A DNA stretch of 64,000 bases from Verrucomicrobiota bacterium (GTDB lineage Bacteria; Verrucomicrobiota; Verrucomicrobiia; Opitutales; Seribacteraceae), in contig JAOLZO010000011.1 of assembly GCA_028343845.1 (NCBI GenBank), positions 1 through 64,000 on the forward strand, in the 5' to 3' direction. Below are positions 28,707 through 37,457 of the stretch, piece after piece. Positions within the stretch are counted from its first letter, which is position 1; each line of letters begins with the position of its first letter. A program made the translations under genes and the position numbers. The notes below the pieces were generated by a model. That model was not told the DNA's origin. It made no database searches and saw nothing but the letters and a program-made list of their open reading frames with translations.

Positions 28707-29485
28707 TAGTGATTGAGCCTTTCTACTTGCAAAGTTGCCAGGCTCAGAAAGAGGAAGGAGAGGATCAACTGGTGGAAAATAGTACCGACGTCAATCAGCC
28801 CTACGGAGAAATGCTGAAGTTTGTGAAGTCCATGCCCAAAGGATCCAAGGCATGCGTTCCAAAAATCCGAAAAATTATCAATGGAGTTCAAGGAGGAAGA
28901 TTCTCCAAAGGAGAATGCCATGATGGAAAGGTAGAGGGTGAGAAGGGTGAAGGAAAGCATTCCTGCAACCATTTGGTTTTTTGTTATCGAACTGGCAAAA
29001 ATTCCGACTGACGTGAAGCTAGCACCGAAAATCATCAGGAAGGTCCAAGCACCGATCCATTGTTCGTATTGAGTGAAACCCAGGGTTTCCCCTTGCTCGG
29101 GAAATAAAAAGTGCAAAAGTGCCGGAAAGCAAAAGGCAAACCCACAGATTATGAGGAAAAACAGATAGCTTGCGCTCCATTTCCCAAGAACCAGAGAGAT
29201 GCTTCCGACTGGAGCGGACATAAGGGTTTCGAGGGTGCCGAGTCTTCTCTCTTCTGCAAAGGACCGCATTGTGAGGAAGGGTATTAGACCAGGTGAACCG
29301 AAGACGAGTCCTACGACCAAGGAGGAAAGGGGAGGGAGAATCCAATCGGTGGCGGTAAAGCTCTCGATGAAGAACCTAAATCCGATCGCAAGCAATGAAA
29401 GAAAGTAAAAACTCGCCACATAGGTAGCGGGAGAGATGAACAATCCGAAGAGTTCAGCCCTTAGTATGACCCAGTATTCACGCAT
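28706..29485 (-). CDS. ABC-2 type permease (GldF-like)
   Basis: This 259-residue membrane protein has about six membrane segments and the ABC-2 pattern near PFLTMRSFAEERRLGTLETLMSAP (positions about 70-93), where the EERRLGTLE loop is characteristic. It follows its ATPase by 12 bases. With the ATPase, the GldG-like and DUF4340 proteins it should form one inner-membrane complex. Calling it GldF-like reflects family and order, not a role in motility. Confidence 0.88.
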   Translation of the reverse strand: MREYWVILRAELFGLFISPATYVASFYFLSLLAIGFRFFIESFTATDWILPPLSSLVVGLVFGSPGLIPFLTMRSFAEERRLGTLETLMSAPVGSISLVLGKWSASYLFFLIICGFAFCFPALLHFLFPEQGETLGFTQYEQWIGAWTFLMIFGASFTSVGIFASSITKNQMVAGMLSFTLLTLYLSIMAFSFGESSSLNSIDNFSDFWNACLGSFGHGLHKLQHFSVGLIDVGTIFHQLILSFLFLSLATLQVERLNH

Positions 29486-29497
29486 CGTCCGAAATCA

Positions 29498-30532
29498 TTA
29501 GCTTTGTTCGTTGGCTACCTCGGCCCGCTTCTTCTTTCTGCCCAGGAAATCCTGATCTTCCCAATTTTTCTTGGTGGCCCGAAGGAAAATCGTCTCCAAG
29601 TCAGGTCGAGTGATCTGAAATTCGGAAACCTTGAATTGCTCAACTCCGAGGAGGCGCTTGAGTATGTTCTCCGCCACTTCGCTTCCCTTTCCCGTGGAAA
29701 AGGTGAACCTTCTTTTGCCCGTAACCTCAACCGGGTCGTCCTGGATCAGTTCGCAGGTTTCGTCGATCCTTCTGATTTCCCGTTGCAGGTCGATCCTGTT
29801 TCCGTGCGCCACGATCTCAAAGACGGTGTTGTGGATGAATTCTTTTTGCAGTTCCAATAACGTTCCTTCAGTTACGATTTGGCCGTGGCTCAAGATAATC
29901 ATTCTGTCGCAACAAGCTTCCACCTCGGAAAGAATGTGACTGGACAGAAGGAAGGATACTTCACCTCTTAATCTTTCCATCATTTTGCGGGTGATGGCGG
30001 ATTGCCTGGGATCCAGTCCGATGGTCGGTTCGTCCAGAATGACCAAGCGTGGTTCTGCAAGCAACGCGTCTGCAATTCCCACGCGCTGTCGAAACCCTTT
30101 GGAGAGATTGCCGATCTTTCTTTCGGAGACTTTCCGTTCCAAATCGCAAATATCCAAAACGATTCTGGTTCTTTCCCGTTTTCTGCTTCCCTCCAATCCT
30201 TTGAGCCTCGCTCGGAAGTTGAGGTATTCTATGACTCGCAGGTCTTCTGGAAGCGGGTTGTTCTCAGCCAGATAACCGATATGCCTTCTTACTTCGCCCT
30301 CTTCCTCTGCCAAGTCGACGCCACATACCTTTGCTTCTCCGGAGTCTGCAGGAATCAGACCGGATAAAATTCTCAGGGTCGTGCTTTTCCCAGCTCCGTT
30401 TGGGCCTAGGAAACCTACGATTTCACCCTTTCCTATTGAGAAACTGATTCCTTTGAGAGCCTGGATTGCCCCATATCTTTTTCTCAGGTTGAGAACTTCT
30501 ACAATGGGTAGCGGTTTCGTTTCAGAACTCAT
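29498..30532 (-). CDS. ABC transporter ATP-binding protein (GldA-like)
   Basis: This 344-residue ABC ATPase has Walker A GPNGAGKST (about 43-51), a signature in the degenerate form LSKGFRQRVGIA, and Walker B LVILDEPTIGLDP. The C-terminal extension of about 110 residues ends in a basic segment (GRKKKRAEV). It powers the adjacent ABC-2 permease. Its start overlaps the end of coaX by 11 bases, so this envelope module is transcribed with cofactor genes. Confidence 0.92.
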   Translation of the reverse strand: MSSETKPLPIVEVLNLRKRYGAIQALKGISFSIGKGEIVGFLGPNGAGKSTTLRILSGLIPADSGEAKVCGVDLAEEEGEVRRHIGYLAENNPLPEDLRVIEYLNFRARLKGLEGSRKRERTRIVLDICDLERKVSERKIGNLSKGFRQRVGIADALLAEPRLVILDEPTIGLDPRQSAITRKMMERLRGEVSFLLSSHILSEVEACCDRMIILSHGQIVTEGTLLELQKEFIHNTVFEIVAHGNRIDLQREIRRIDETCELIQDDPVEVTGKRRFTFSTGKGSEVAENILKRLLGVEQFKVSEFQITRPDLETIFLRATKKNWEDQDFLGRKKKRAEVANEQS

Positions 30533-31307
30533 TAGGATTTCTAGGTGTGGTATTTTCCAAATAGGCTAGTCCGATTCCTTCCAACGTGAGGAGTGGCCTG
30601 TGTTCGGAGTCGGGCAATTCTAGATGAAAGGATGCTCCTCCTGCGAGGATTACTTTTGGTTTGTTCTCACTGGTTTTCAAGAGCTCATCGCTCAACTCGT
30701 TTAGGATCCCCTTTACCATGGGGCCAAAGCCAAGATGAATTCCCAAAAGCATGGCATCCGTTGTTTTTTTTCCGATTGGGTTCGAGGGCATTTTGTCACC
30801 GATGCGTACTTTTGGCAAAAGGGCTGTGTTTTGATGGAGGAAATCGAGGAAACCTTGCGGCCCCGGGGCGATAACTCCTCCCATATAGCCTTCCTCCTTA
30901 CCCACGACGTCGAAGGTCGTGGCTGTCCCAACGTCAATTACGATGGCTGGCAGTTCACTTGTTCTGTGTGTGGCAAATGCATTTGCGATCCTATCCTGAC
31001 CTATTTCATCGGGAGAAGGATAACTGATGGGGAAATTTCCATAGGAATCGTTTGTCACATTGAACGATTTCGTTCCTGACCGGGAGCTCCATTCTTTAAG
31101 CGCGCTTTCGGCAAGGGTGGAGACGGAGCAGTAGGCAAGAGGTTCAGGGCAAGATACGATTGGACCGAGGAGGTCATCCGGGTTTTTGGCGAAGGATGAG
31201 GTGCTGACAAATCTTTCCTGAGTGATCCTGCCTTGCTCGAATAGTCCAATACGACAAGTGGAGTTCCCCAAATCTAGGGAGAAGACCCTGCTTTGCTCAT
31301 TATTCAT
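30522..31307 (-). CDS. coaX: Type III pantothenate kinase
   Basis: The start is the ATG at 31307, which overlaps the birA stop as ATGA; an upstream reading adds about 55 residues of basic, non-conserved sequence antisense in character. The resulting 261-residue protein shows the ASKHA phosphate motifs FSLDLGNSTCRIGLF and VIDVGTATTFDVV, and GGVIAPGPQG. It phosphorylates pantothenate, the first step of coenzyme A synthesis. birA-coaX is a common bacterial gene pair. Confidence 0.92.
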   Translation of the reverse strand: MNNEQSRVFSLDLGNSTCRIGLFEQGRITQERFVSTSSFAKNPDDLLGPIVSCPEPLAYCSVSTLAESALKEWSSRSGTKSFNVTNDSYGNFPISYPSPDEIGQDRIANAFATHRTSELPAIVIDVGTATTFDVVGKEEGYMGGVIAPGPQGFLDFLHQNTALLPKVRIGDKMPSNPIGKKTTDAMLLGIHLGFGPMVKGILNELSDELLKTSENKPKVILAGGASFHLELPDSEHRPLLTLEGIGLAYLENTTPRNPNEF

Positions 31308-32383
31308 CCTCGGAGAGTGACTTCTCCCGCTTGTATGGCGCGAAACCTTCCGTTCCTTAGTTTTACCTTCAGGGCCCCCGAAGCATCTATTCCTTTGGCT
31401 GTGCCGATGATTGTGTCCTTCCCTGATGATATTCCTACTTTTTGATCGGCCAGCGCATCGAATTCCTCCCATCTCTCCAAAAGATTTTTTTCGGCATTGC
31501 CTTTCAGGCAGTCACGGTAGGCGCCAAGGGAAGTTTTGATGATCTTTGCCGCGATCTCATGTATCCGGAAGCTTTCTCCTTTTAGCCCTTCTATCGAAGT
31601 TGCGATTTTAGAGAGGGACTTTGGGAATCTCGATTTTGGGTAGTTGACGTTTAGGCCGAATCCAAAGACCAAAGACCGAACCCGTTCGCAATCGATTGAA
31701 GCCTCGGTAAGCATTCCTCCCAACTTCTTCCCTTTGTGAACCAAGTCATTCGGCCATTTAACGGAGATATCGTTGATCCCGGTCAGAGATCTGAGGAGAT
31801 TTCCTATTTGTATGCCCTGCCAAAGTGTAAAAGAGCGAAGCTTGATTAAATCGACGTCCGGTCTCAAGCCGATGGACAAGTAGAGGTTTCCTCCCTTCGG
31901 GCTGTGCCAATTCCTTCCCAATCGACCCCTGCCTTCGTTCTGGGTGTTTGCGAGAACGGCAAAGGGTGCTTTTTCTCCATTTGCCAAGAGTCTTTCCGTA
32001 ACCGAATTGGTGCTGTCGACTTCATCAAAGACGAAGACTTTGCAACTTTTACGGCATTCCTTAATCCAGGCTTCAAGGAGTGGTTGGTTTAGCAGGTCTG
32101 GCTCTGCCGAGAGCCGGTAGCCACGGTTCTGAGAAGCATCGATTGACAAGCCGGCTTGCCTGAGTTTGTTGATCCTGGACCAAATCCCGACCCGTGACAT
32201 TTTCAGCTTTTGGGCAAGCATGCTGCCGGAGACATAGTATGGGGAAGCCGCAAGCAGCATGCGCAGAACGTAGCTGCTCGGGTTTTCGGAAGCTTTTGCC
32301 TTGGCTTTCCCCTTGGGTGGGGTGACGCTTTTTCTTTTACCTGTTGGATATTTTGACACGGTCAGAAAAGTATCTATTCCCAA
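31304..32383 (-). CDS. birA: Biotin--[acetyl-CoA-carboxylase] ligase with HTH domain
   Basis: This 359-residue protein has a basic Lys/Ala-rich leader, a winged-helix region (MLAQKLKMSRVGIWSRINKL) and the biotin ligase domain with GRGRLGRNWHSP and SVKWPNDLV. It activates biotin and attaches it to AccB K116. The HTH region suggests it could also act as a biotin repressor, as in group II BirA. The start is unclear: TTG at 32383, overlapping nadC by 10 bases, or GTG at 32359; neither has a good ribosome site. Confidence 0.92.
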   Translation of the reverse strand: MGIDTFLTVSKYPTGKRKSVTPPKGKAKAKASENPSSYVLRMLLAASPYYVSGSMLAQKLKMSRVGIWSRINKLRQAGLSIDASQNRGYRLSAEPDLLNQPLLEAWIKECRKSCKVFVFDEVDSTNSVTERLLANGEKAPFAVLANTQNEGRGRLGRNWHSPKGGNLYLSIGLRPDVDLIKLRSFTLWQGIQIGNLLRSLTGINDISVKWPNDLVHKGKKLGGMLTEASIDCERVRSLVFGFGLNVNYPKSRFPKSLSKIATSIEGLKGESFRIHEIAAKIIKTSLGAYRDCLKGNAEKNLLERWEEFDALADQKVGISSGKDTIIGTAKGIDASGALKVKLRNGRFRAIQAGEVTLRG

Positions 32384-33291
32384 TCCAAGCCAATATCAAG
32401 CCAACGACTTGCATGGATGGGCGCGCCACTGGAGATGAAGTGAGGTTTTGCCTGAGCATAGGCGGAAATGTTTTCTTCGTTAATTCCCCCGCTCGCTTCC
32501 AAAACGGCTCTGTTATCGTTTATGGCAGAGGCCCTATCGATTTCATCCGGAGAAAAATTGTCTAGCAAAACGGCATCCGCCCCACCTTCCAGGGCCGCTT
32601 CAAACTGTTCGAGTCCGTCCACCTCGATTTCGAGTAGAACACCGGGCTGACTGTCCTTCAGGGCCCTGACAAATTCAGTCAATGCAACTGGTGATGCGAT
32701 TGAGGCAGCGGCCAAGTGGTTATCCTTTACTAACATCCGGTCATACAGCCCCATACGATGATTATAACCTCCGCCACAAGCCGTGGCGTATTTCTCAAGG
32801 GACCTCATTCCCGGAGTCGTCTTGCGGGTGTCCAGTAGTCCTACGCCAAAAGGTTCAAGGATCTTTACGAAGCGATTTGCAACGGTAGCGATACCAGAGA
32901 GCTTTTGCAGGAAATTCAAAACGGTCCGTTCGATTAAGAGGATTTCAGGTTGAGGACCTTCCATCACGCCAATCGATTCTCCGGGTTGCAGAGGCGTTCC
33001 GTCCTCAACTTGCCGATCGAGCTTAACTTGAGGAACCCCGAAGGCATTTGCAACCAAGGGAATGAGACCGATTCCGCAAAGTATCATTGGTTCTCGCGCC
33101 ACGAGGCTTGCTTTGCCTAAGCCGGTGATCTTGCAAGAATCCGTAGTGACATCACCAAGACAGGAGTCAGAGTTTTCCCTTCCTCTCTCTTCGATTAAGC
33201 ACAGATGAAGAAGCGACTTGACTGATTCACGGTCGATCTCATCCCAAGCCAATCGACTTTTAAAGCGCTTGAAGGAGGAGGGAGCGGTCAC
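32374..33291 (-). CDS. nadC: Nicotinate-nucleotide pyrophosphorylase (carboxylating)
   Basis: This 305-residue enzyme converts quinolinate and PRPP to nicotinate mononucleotide in NAD synthesis. The motif LLDTRKTTPGMR, the following ACGGGYNHRMGLYDRMLVKDNH region (positions about 170-190) and the barrel end LLDNFSPDEI and SSGAPIH are diagnostic. It lies 5 bases after the purA-like gene and overlaps birA. No other NAD gene is nearby. Confidence 0.95.
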   Translation of the reverse strand: MTAPSSFKRFKSRLAWDEIDRESVKSLLHLCLIEERGRENSDSCLGDVTTDSCKITGLGKASLVAREPMILCGIGLIPLVANAFGVPQVKLDRQVEDGTPLQPGESIGVMEGPQPEILLIERTVLNFLQKLSGIATVANRFVKILEPFGVGLLDTRKTTPGMRSLEKYATACGGGYNHRMGLYDRMLVKDNHLAAASIASPVALTEFVRALKDSQPGVLLEIEVDGLEQFEAALEGGADAVLLDNFSPDEIDRASAINDNRAVLEASGGINEENISAYAQAKPHFISSGAPIHASRWLDIGLDWE

Positions 33292-33296
33292 GAATC

Positions 33297-34868
33297 CTAA
33301 GAGAGAGCGTTGGGAGCTAGGGTTTGATCGGCAGCAAGCTTCTGGGTAGAAGGGATGTCCGAAATGATTTGCCCCGGATCAGGGCCGACTCCGACAAATC
33401 TTATTTGTGGCAAACTAATACCTGAATAACCGTCTGGATAGGCAACTTCGAGCAGGCTGCCAACCATTCTCGAAACATACGCCTGGGCATTCAAGGGAAG
33501 CTTGTCGTAAGAAGTGATCGCGCTGATGTCTTCTTCCCATCCATCCAGCGTTTCGTAAACCGGGGTCAGGGTTTTGCGAATTTCTTCAATCCTGGGTACG
33601 TTTGTGGTCAATGATCCGTCAGGCAACTGATAGGCGGTGCAAATCTTTAGCTGGCAATCCAAACCGTCATCAAGGGTCAACGCATCGAGTTTATTGATGA
33701 CCAGTTCGTCAAAGCCCCCATATCTTAAGGCATTTCCCTTTTCCACCGCATCAAACCATCCGACCATTCTTTGCCGGCCCGTTGAGGTTCCGAATTCGAG
33801 CTTGGCCAGTTTTTTCCCCAAAGGGTCAGTCTCATGATCAATCTGAGTAAGAAAGTGATGAGTTCCGACCTTGGTGTCATAAGCTTTGCAGCACCCGATC
33901 TCTCTCGTCTTTTGAAGCGGGATTCCACCGGAATGAAAGAGTTCGGCGCTCGTGGTGTGAGATGCAGTGACATTGGGTGTGAATCCATGCCTTTTATCGA
34001 GCCAATATGCTTGTCCGAATTCGGAGACAACCGGGATTCCCGACTGTTTGCTTTCCAAGAGAACGGAACGAACGTCTCCGATGCAGGACGCAAGCTCGGA
34101 ACCTGCCTGCCAATAGACTTCCTCAAGCAAATCAAAATTCAACTCAAAGGGCTCGCTTGTCTTGAAACGGGTAAAATCAAACTCCTTTTGGTCAAAGATT
34201 CCATCTCGGATGGATTCCTGATTCGCTCTTGTCTCTGATTCGGTAAGGTTATCAAAAAAAGAATGCCAGTCTTCCACGGAAACCTTGCATACGTAGCGAA
34301 TGGTGTCGAGGGCCCGAAGGACGCGTCCCTTTAAGGCTGTTGCGAAGCATTTCCTGTCTTGCTTGAAGGCGAGATAGAATATTTGCCATTGGCTGGTCTC
34401 GTCGGAGTATGCGGGGCTTATTCCCCGTCCGGTTGATCCTCTGCTTTCCATTCCGAGTTGCTTGACCCGATAGTCTTCCCATGACAAGTCGAGCAGCCTG
34501 TGGGTCAAGTCGCTGACTTGGGTTTTCTCATCGATGAGCAAACGAGAAAAAACGGACAGGCTTCTAGCCTCCAAAGGCTTTGCTTCCCAGATGAATTTCC
34601 GAGGGTCGGCGACGACGCCGGCTCCGATCAAAAGTTTTGGGACGTTCGGGTTTCCGATTCCCGAGGGCAAGAGGTTTAGTTTTAACCCGGCTGCGGTGTG
34701 CCCAGCGTTTGCGCCTCCGTTCACTTTCATTACTCCGGCCGCAGGTTTTCCTGAGTCGCGTTCGATCTGTTCGAGAAGTTCATGGACGACTCGTCCCTTT
34801 CCTTCGTCCCCCATGCTTATCCCCATCACGGAAATAAGATTTGTCTTGTTGTCGTCGCCCGTTTGCAT
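33297..34868 (-). CDS. purA: Divergent, enlarged adenylosuccinate synthetase
   Basis: This 523-residue GTP-dependent enzyme joins IMP and aspartate in AMP synthesis. The start of the fold reads GISMGDEGKGRVV where most PurA proteins have a tryptophan before GDEGKG; here M19 takes its place. Catalytic D21 and H57 (NGGANAGHT), the IMP-binding SRGSTGRGISPAY and the late LEFGTSTGRQRMVGW are preserved, so activity is likely. The protein is about 90 residues longer than the usual 430, mostly in the central region. It lies 13 bases after guaB, so both branches from IMP share this operon. Confidence 0.88.
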   Translation of the reverse strand: MQTGDDNKTNLISVMGISMGDEGKGRVVHELLEQIERDSGKPAAGVMKVNGGANAGHTAAGLKLNLLPSGIGNPNVPKLLIGAGVVADPRKFIWEAKPLEARSLSVFSRLLIDEKTQVSDLTHRLLDLSWEDYRVKQLGMESRGSTGRGISPAYSDETSQWQIFYLAFKQDRKCFATALKGRVLRALDTIRYVCKVSVEDWHSFFDNLTESETRANQESIRDGIFDQKEFDFTRFKTSEPFELNFDLLEEVYWQAGSELASCIGDVRSVLLESKQSGIPVVSEFGQAYWLDKRHGFTPNVTASHTTSAELFHSGGIPLQKTREIGCCKAYDTKVGTHHFLTQIDHETDPLGKKLAKLEFGTSTGRQRMVGWFDAVEKGNALRYGGFDELVINKLDALTLDDGLDCQLKICTAYQLPDGSLTTNVPRIEEIRKTLTPVYETLDGWEEDISAITSYDKLPLNAQAYVSRMVGSLLEVAYPDGYSGISLPQIRFVGVGPDPGQIISDIPSTQKLAADQTLAPNALS

Positions 34869-34881
34869 GATTCGGGTTGAA

Positions 34882-36435
34882 TTAGGAGCGAGCGAAATCG
34901 CTACGTTTCACTTCAATGACGTCGTGAGGAGAAGATTCTTTTTGCCCAGCAGCGGTAACTTGGACGAATCTTGCCTGTTCTCGCAGCGCGGGCAAGTCTT
35001 CGGCACCTAGATAACCCAGTCCCGCCCGCAATCCTCCCGCGAGGCTTTCCACTGTTTCGTTCACTGAACCCGCTACTTCCTTAAGAGCCTCAATTCCTTC
35101 CGGCGTGCTTTTGGTATGCAAGTCTTCCTTCTTGTGCCCATAGCGAGCGGCCGAACCTTCCTTCATTGCTTCCATGCTCCCCATTCCTCGGTATTGCTTG
35201 TAGTACTTGCCTTCGATTTCGATGATTCTTCCAGGCGCTTCCTTGCAACCGGCGAGCAAACCACCGCATATGACGGCCTGGGAGATCGTGAGGGCTTTTA
35301 CGATGTCTCCGGACTTGGTGATCCCTCCATCAGCTATGATTGCGGCTCCTTTCTTGCGCGCTCCCAAGGATGCTGCGTGAAGGGCGCTCATTTGTGGTAC
35401 GCCTACACCGGCTACGACTCTTGTCGTGCATATCGATCCAGGCCCTTGTCCTACCTTGATGGCATCAGCGCCCGAATCCACGAGGAATTCGACTCCTTCA
35501 CCCGAAGTGACGTTTCCTGCAACAATGGTAAGATCGGGGAACGACTGCCTGATGAATTTAGTTGCTTCGCCCACCCCCTTGGTATGGCCGTGCGCAGTAG
35601 ATACGGCAATGATGTCCAATCCCTTTTCCGTCATCTCTTCAATGTGCTGGTGCAAGTTGTCCTTGTCCATTTCTCCGTCCGAGTTTCTGGGCACGGATAC
35701 TGCGGCTCCGCAAAGAAGCCTGAAATTCGAATCGCGGGCGGGTTTAACGTGATCCCGACTTTCCTCCATGATGCGTTCGATGTCGCTCAATGTGTAAAGT
35801 CCTCTTAATCGGTCTTCCTTATCTACAACCAAAAGTTTATGGATGCCCATGTGTTTGCTGAAGAATTGATCGGCCGTTGCGATCGGATCGTTCCCTACTT
35901 CATCTTCGCAAATCGTGTATACTTCGTTTCTCGCTACCATTCCTTCCGTTACCTTGCGTTCCCGATATCTCTTCTTGACAACTCTTCCGGGTAGCATGCC
36001 GAGCAATTTGCCTTTGTCGTCCACAATAGGGAAAGTTCGGAATTGGAATGTCTTTTCCCCGATTAGTTCGAGTACGTCCCCGATTAGCTTGTCCGCAGTA
36101 ATCGTTATGGGGTCTTGGATCAGGCCATGAACGTGATACTTGACTCGGGCGACTTCCTTGACCTGTTGACGATTGCTCATGTTGTAGTGAATCAAGCCCA
36201 CTCCTCCGCAACGAGCCATGGCTATTGCCATTTCTGACTCGGTTACGGTATCCATATCCGAGGACAAAATCGGGATGCTCAGGTTGATAGACTCCGAGAG
36301 CGAAGTCTCGAGACGGACTTCCCGAGGCGTGACTTCCGAATAACGGGTCGCCAGGGAAACGTCGTCAAAGGTTAGGCCCGTGGGCATGCATCTATGAAAA
36401 AAGTCGTCAGCCTTAAGGTAAAAGTCATCATCCAT
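34882..36435 (-). CDS. guaB: IMP dehydrogenase
   Basis: This 517-residue enzyme oxidises IMP to XMP, the first committed step of GMP synthesis. The barrel carries two CBS domains as an insert (about 100-230). The active-site loop GPGSICTTR holds the catalytic cysteine, and the flap region contains [10 protein letters not shown]. The ATG at 36435 has AAGGA six bases upstream. It is the first gene of the long minus-strand run down to 22622 and diverges from menC across 71 bases. Confidence 0.96.
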   Translation of the reverse strand: MDDDFYLKADDFFHRCMPTGLTFDDVSLATRYSEVTPREVRLETSLSESINLSIPILSSDMDTVTESEMAIAMARCGGVGLIHYNMSNRQQVKEVARVKYHVHGLIQDPITITADKLIGDVLELIGEKTFQFRTFPIVDDKGKLLGMLPGRVVKKRYRERKVTEGMVARNEVYTICEDEVGNDPIATADQFFSKHMGIHKLLVVDKEDRLRGLYTLSDIERIMEESRDHVKPARDSNFRLLCGAAVSVPRNSDGEMDKDNLHQHIEEMTEKGLDIIAVSTAHGHTKGVGEATKFIRQSFPDLTIVAGNVTSGEGVEFLVDSGADAIKVGQGPGSICTTRVVAGVGVPQMSALHAASLGARKKGAAIIADGGITKSGDIVKALTISQAVICGGLLAGCKEAPGRIIEIEGKYYKQYRGMGSMEAMKEGSAARYGHKKEDLHTKSTPEGIEALKEVAGSVNETVESLAGGLRAGLGYLGAEDLPALREQARFVQVTAAGQKESSPHDVIEVKRSDFARS

Positions 36436-36506
36436 AATTCGTCCTTACGTCATCGTATGAGTATGTTGTATATGATAGAAACCACTTATTCTCACAAGTA
36501 TATTCC

Positions 36507-37457
36507 ATGAGTTTTAACCGTCAGTTTCGCATTTACGAAGAAAGATTCAATCAGCCTTTCCTGACCGGGCATGGATTGTGGGAGCGTCGAAAGAGTATTA
36601 TTCTTCGCGAGGAAAGGGAGGGCGGGGGCATTGCTTATGGTGAAATTGCCCCGACCCCAGGTTTTTCTGAAAATGAAATTGAGAGTTATTCCGATGAGGC
36701 GAGGGCATGGGTTGATGGCGAAGATCTCTTTCAGAGCCCCCTTTTTCTCTCAGCTCTTTCCTGCCTTTCTTGCGAAATTTGGGAAAATGAAAGAAACATG
36801 GAGGAAAAGCCGGTTTTTAGCGCTGTTTTAAATATTGACGAAAAAAATGAGGATCCCTTTTCCAAAACGATCAAGAGAAAGATCGGATTGAGACCGATTC
36901 GCCAAGAGATCGAAGAGGTTCTAAGTTGGATTTCGGGTTTGTCGGATTTGCATCGGGTACGACTTGATGCAAATGAATCTCTAGATCTTGAGTCATTGCG
37001 CTTGTGGGTTGATTCGCTGGAGGGCGAATCGAAATTGGAATTTATCGAGCAACCGCTCCATCGAGATCAATTGGATGAAATAATTGATTTTTCGCAGGAG
37101 ACGTCCGTTTGTTTCGCTTTGGATGAGAGCGTTTCGTCATCTGGAGGACCCGGGGTGCTTCGAAAGAGGGGATGGCAGGGATGCTGCGTAATCAAGCCTT
37201 CGTTGATGAAAGATTGGAAGGATACAATCCGTTTCGTTCGTTCGGAGCCCGAAAAATCATTCGTTTCAACGGTTTTCGAAAGCCCTTTTGGTTATGAGGC
37301 GGTTTGCAGATGCGCGGGGTTTTCAAGTGTAGTGGCAGGGTTGGACAGATCGTTGTTCAAGGGGGGTGCAAAAGAGTTTTCCGAGCATCACGAGTTCCCG
37401 TTAATACCTTATTCTGTCAATTCGGCTCGATTGGAAGAGTTATGGCATTCGCTATGA
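36507..37457 (+). CDS. menC: o-Succinylbenzoate synthase
   Basis: This 316-residue enolase-superfamily protein dehydrates SHCHC to o-succinylbenzoate in menaquinone synthesis. The catalytic set is visible: the IKRKIG lysine pair, metal ligands in RLDANES, EFIEQPL and ALDES, and the second lysine in CVIKPSL. The protein is slightly short but complete. Its stop overlaps the menE start as ATGA. The rest of the menaquinone pathway is not in this window. Confidence 0.9.
   Translation: MSFNRQFRIYEERFNQPFLTGHGLWERRKSIILREEREGGGIAYGEIAPTPGFSENEIESYSDEARAWVDGEDLFQSPLFLSALSCLSCEIWENERNMEEKPVFSAVLNIDEKNEDPFSKTIKRKIGLRPIRQEIEEVLSWISGLSDLHRVRLDANESLDLESLRLWVDSLEGESKLEFIEQPLHRDQLDEIIDFSQETSVCFALDESVSSSGGPGVLRKRGWQGCCVIKPSLMKDWKDTIRFVRSEPEKSFVSTVFESPFGYEAVCRCAGFSSVVAGLDRSLFKGGAKEFSEHHEFPLIPYSVNSARLEELWHSL

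Noticed and set aside
31308-31472. N-terminal extension of CoaX
   Set aside because: It lies wholly within birA in another frame and is basic and non-conserved in character. The ATGA overlap gives a normal CoaX start.
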